Below, one piece after another: positions 63,960 to 64,000 of a stretch of DNA of 64,000 bases. Origin of the DNA: Phycisphaerales bacterium (GTDB taxonomy: Bacteria > Planctomycetota > Phycisphaerae > UBA1845 > Fen-1342); NCBI GenBank assembly GCA_016716475.1, contig JADJWG010000004.1, positions 434,001-498,000 on the forward strand, written 5' to 3'. The first letter of the stretch is position 1, and each line of letters starts with the position of its first letter. The notes below the pieces were generated by a model, which saw only the letters and a program-made list of their open reading frames with translations, searched no databases and was not told the DNA's origin. The translations under genes and the position numbers were made by a program.

Positions 63960-64000
63960 ATGGCCTGGGCCCTGTTTCTGCTGATCGCGGCGGCGGTCTG
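63960..64000 (+). CDS. Start of a membrane or secreted protein (3' end outside window)
   Basis: ATG 63960 with AGGAG 6 nt upstream opens a frame that runs to the window edge and encodes MAWALFLLIAAAV, a hydrophobic segment typical of a signal peptide or first membrane helix. Nothing more can be said from 13 codons. Confidence 0.5.
   Translation, partial: MAWALFLLIAAAV

Overview
The window is high-GC bacterial DNA that reads as a planctomycete, most likely of the Phycisphaerae type (inference). The signs are: a prepilin-like protein with an H-X(n)-DG tail, a PEP-CTERM protein ending in RRR, cysteine-rich 'GACC' repeats joined to a dockerin, a protein with two DUF4159 domains, and many large secreted proteins of unknown function. 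About 41 genes are supported, two of them cut by the window edges, plus one tRNA and one candidate small RNA. No insertion sequence, phage gene or CRISPR array was seen.

Layout. 1-6484: an ABC exporter (cut at its 5' end), uvrA, and a prepilin-like gene with a small membrane-protein partner. 7082-15260: an extracellular alpha-glucan locus with a dockerin protein carrying starch-binding-like modules, a PEP-CTERM protein sharing its N-terminal domain, and two convergent secreted GH13 enzymes. 15461-29001: mostly housekeeping genes (murA, prmC, pabB, an alanine racemase-like gene, a cyclophilin, a 2-hydroxyacid dehydrogenase, accB-accC, an M24 aminopeptidase) with a DUF4159 protein and a small secreted protein. 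29259-32083: a sulfate-activation operon, cysC-sat-nrnA.

32146-44915 is the most interesting region. Two divergent operons encode multihaem c-type cytochromes with 7, 8, 4 and 12 haem motifs, a large outer-membrane beta-barrel and two NHL beta-propeller lipoproteins, one of them fused to eight haems. A dedicated system II cytochrome c maturation pair (ccsA and resB types) follows. Together this looks like a porin-cytochrome conduit for moving electrons across the outer membrane, supplied with its own haem-ligation machinery. The shared promoter region carries an 11-bp direct repeat with a 20-bp period.

45250-64000: a large secreted DNRLRE/HExxH protein, tRNA-Arg(UCG), a sodium:solute symporter, a folD homologue lacking the cyclohydrolase lysine, glycogen phosphorylase, a secreted HExxH protein, an RND efflux pump with its fusion protein, a gamma-glutamyltransferase-like gene, a small zinc-ribbon-like protein, and a compact promoter-plus-terminator unit that looks like a small RNA gene.

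Promoters look alike across the window: TATACT, usually as GTATACT, recurs upstream of at least five genes, and prmC and the DUF4159 gene look leaderless. All functions are assigned from sequence motifs by eye; no database search was run.
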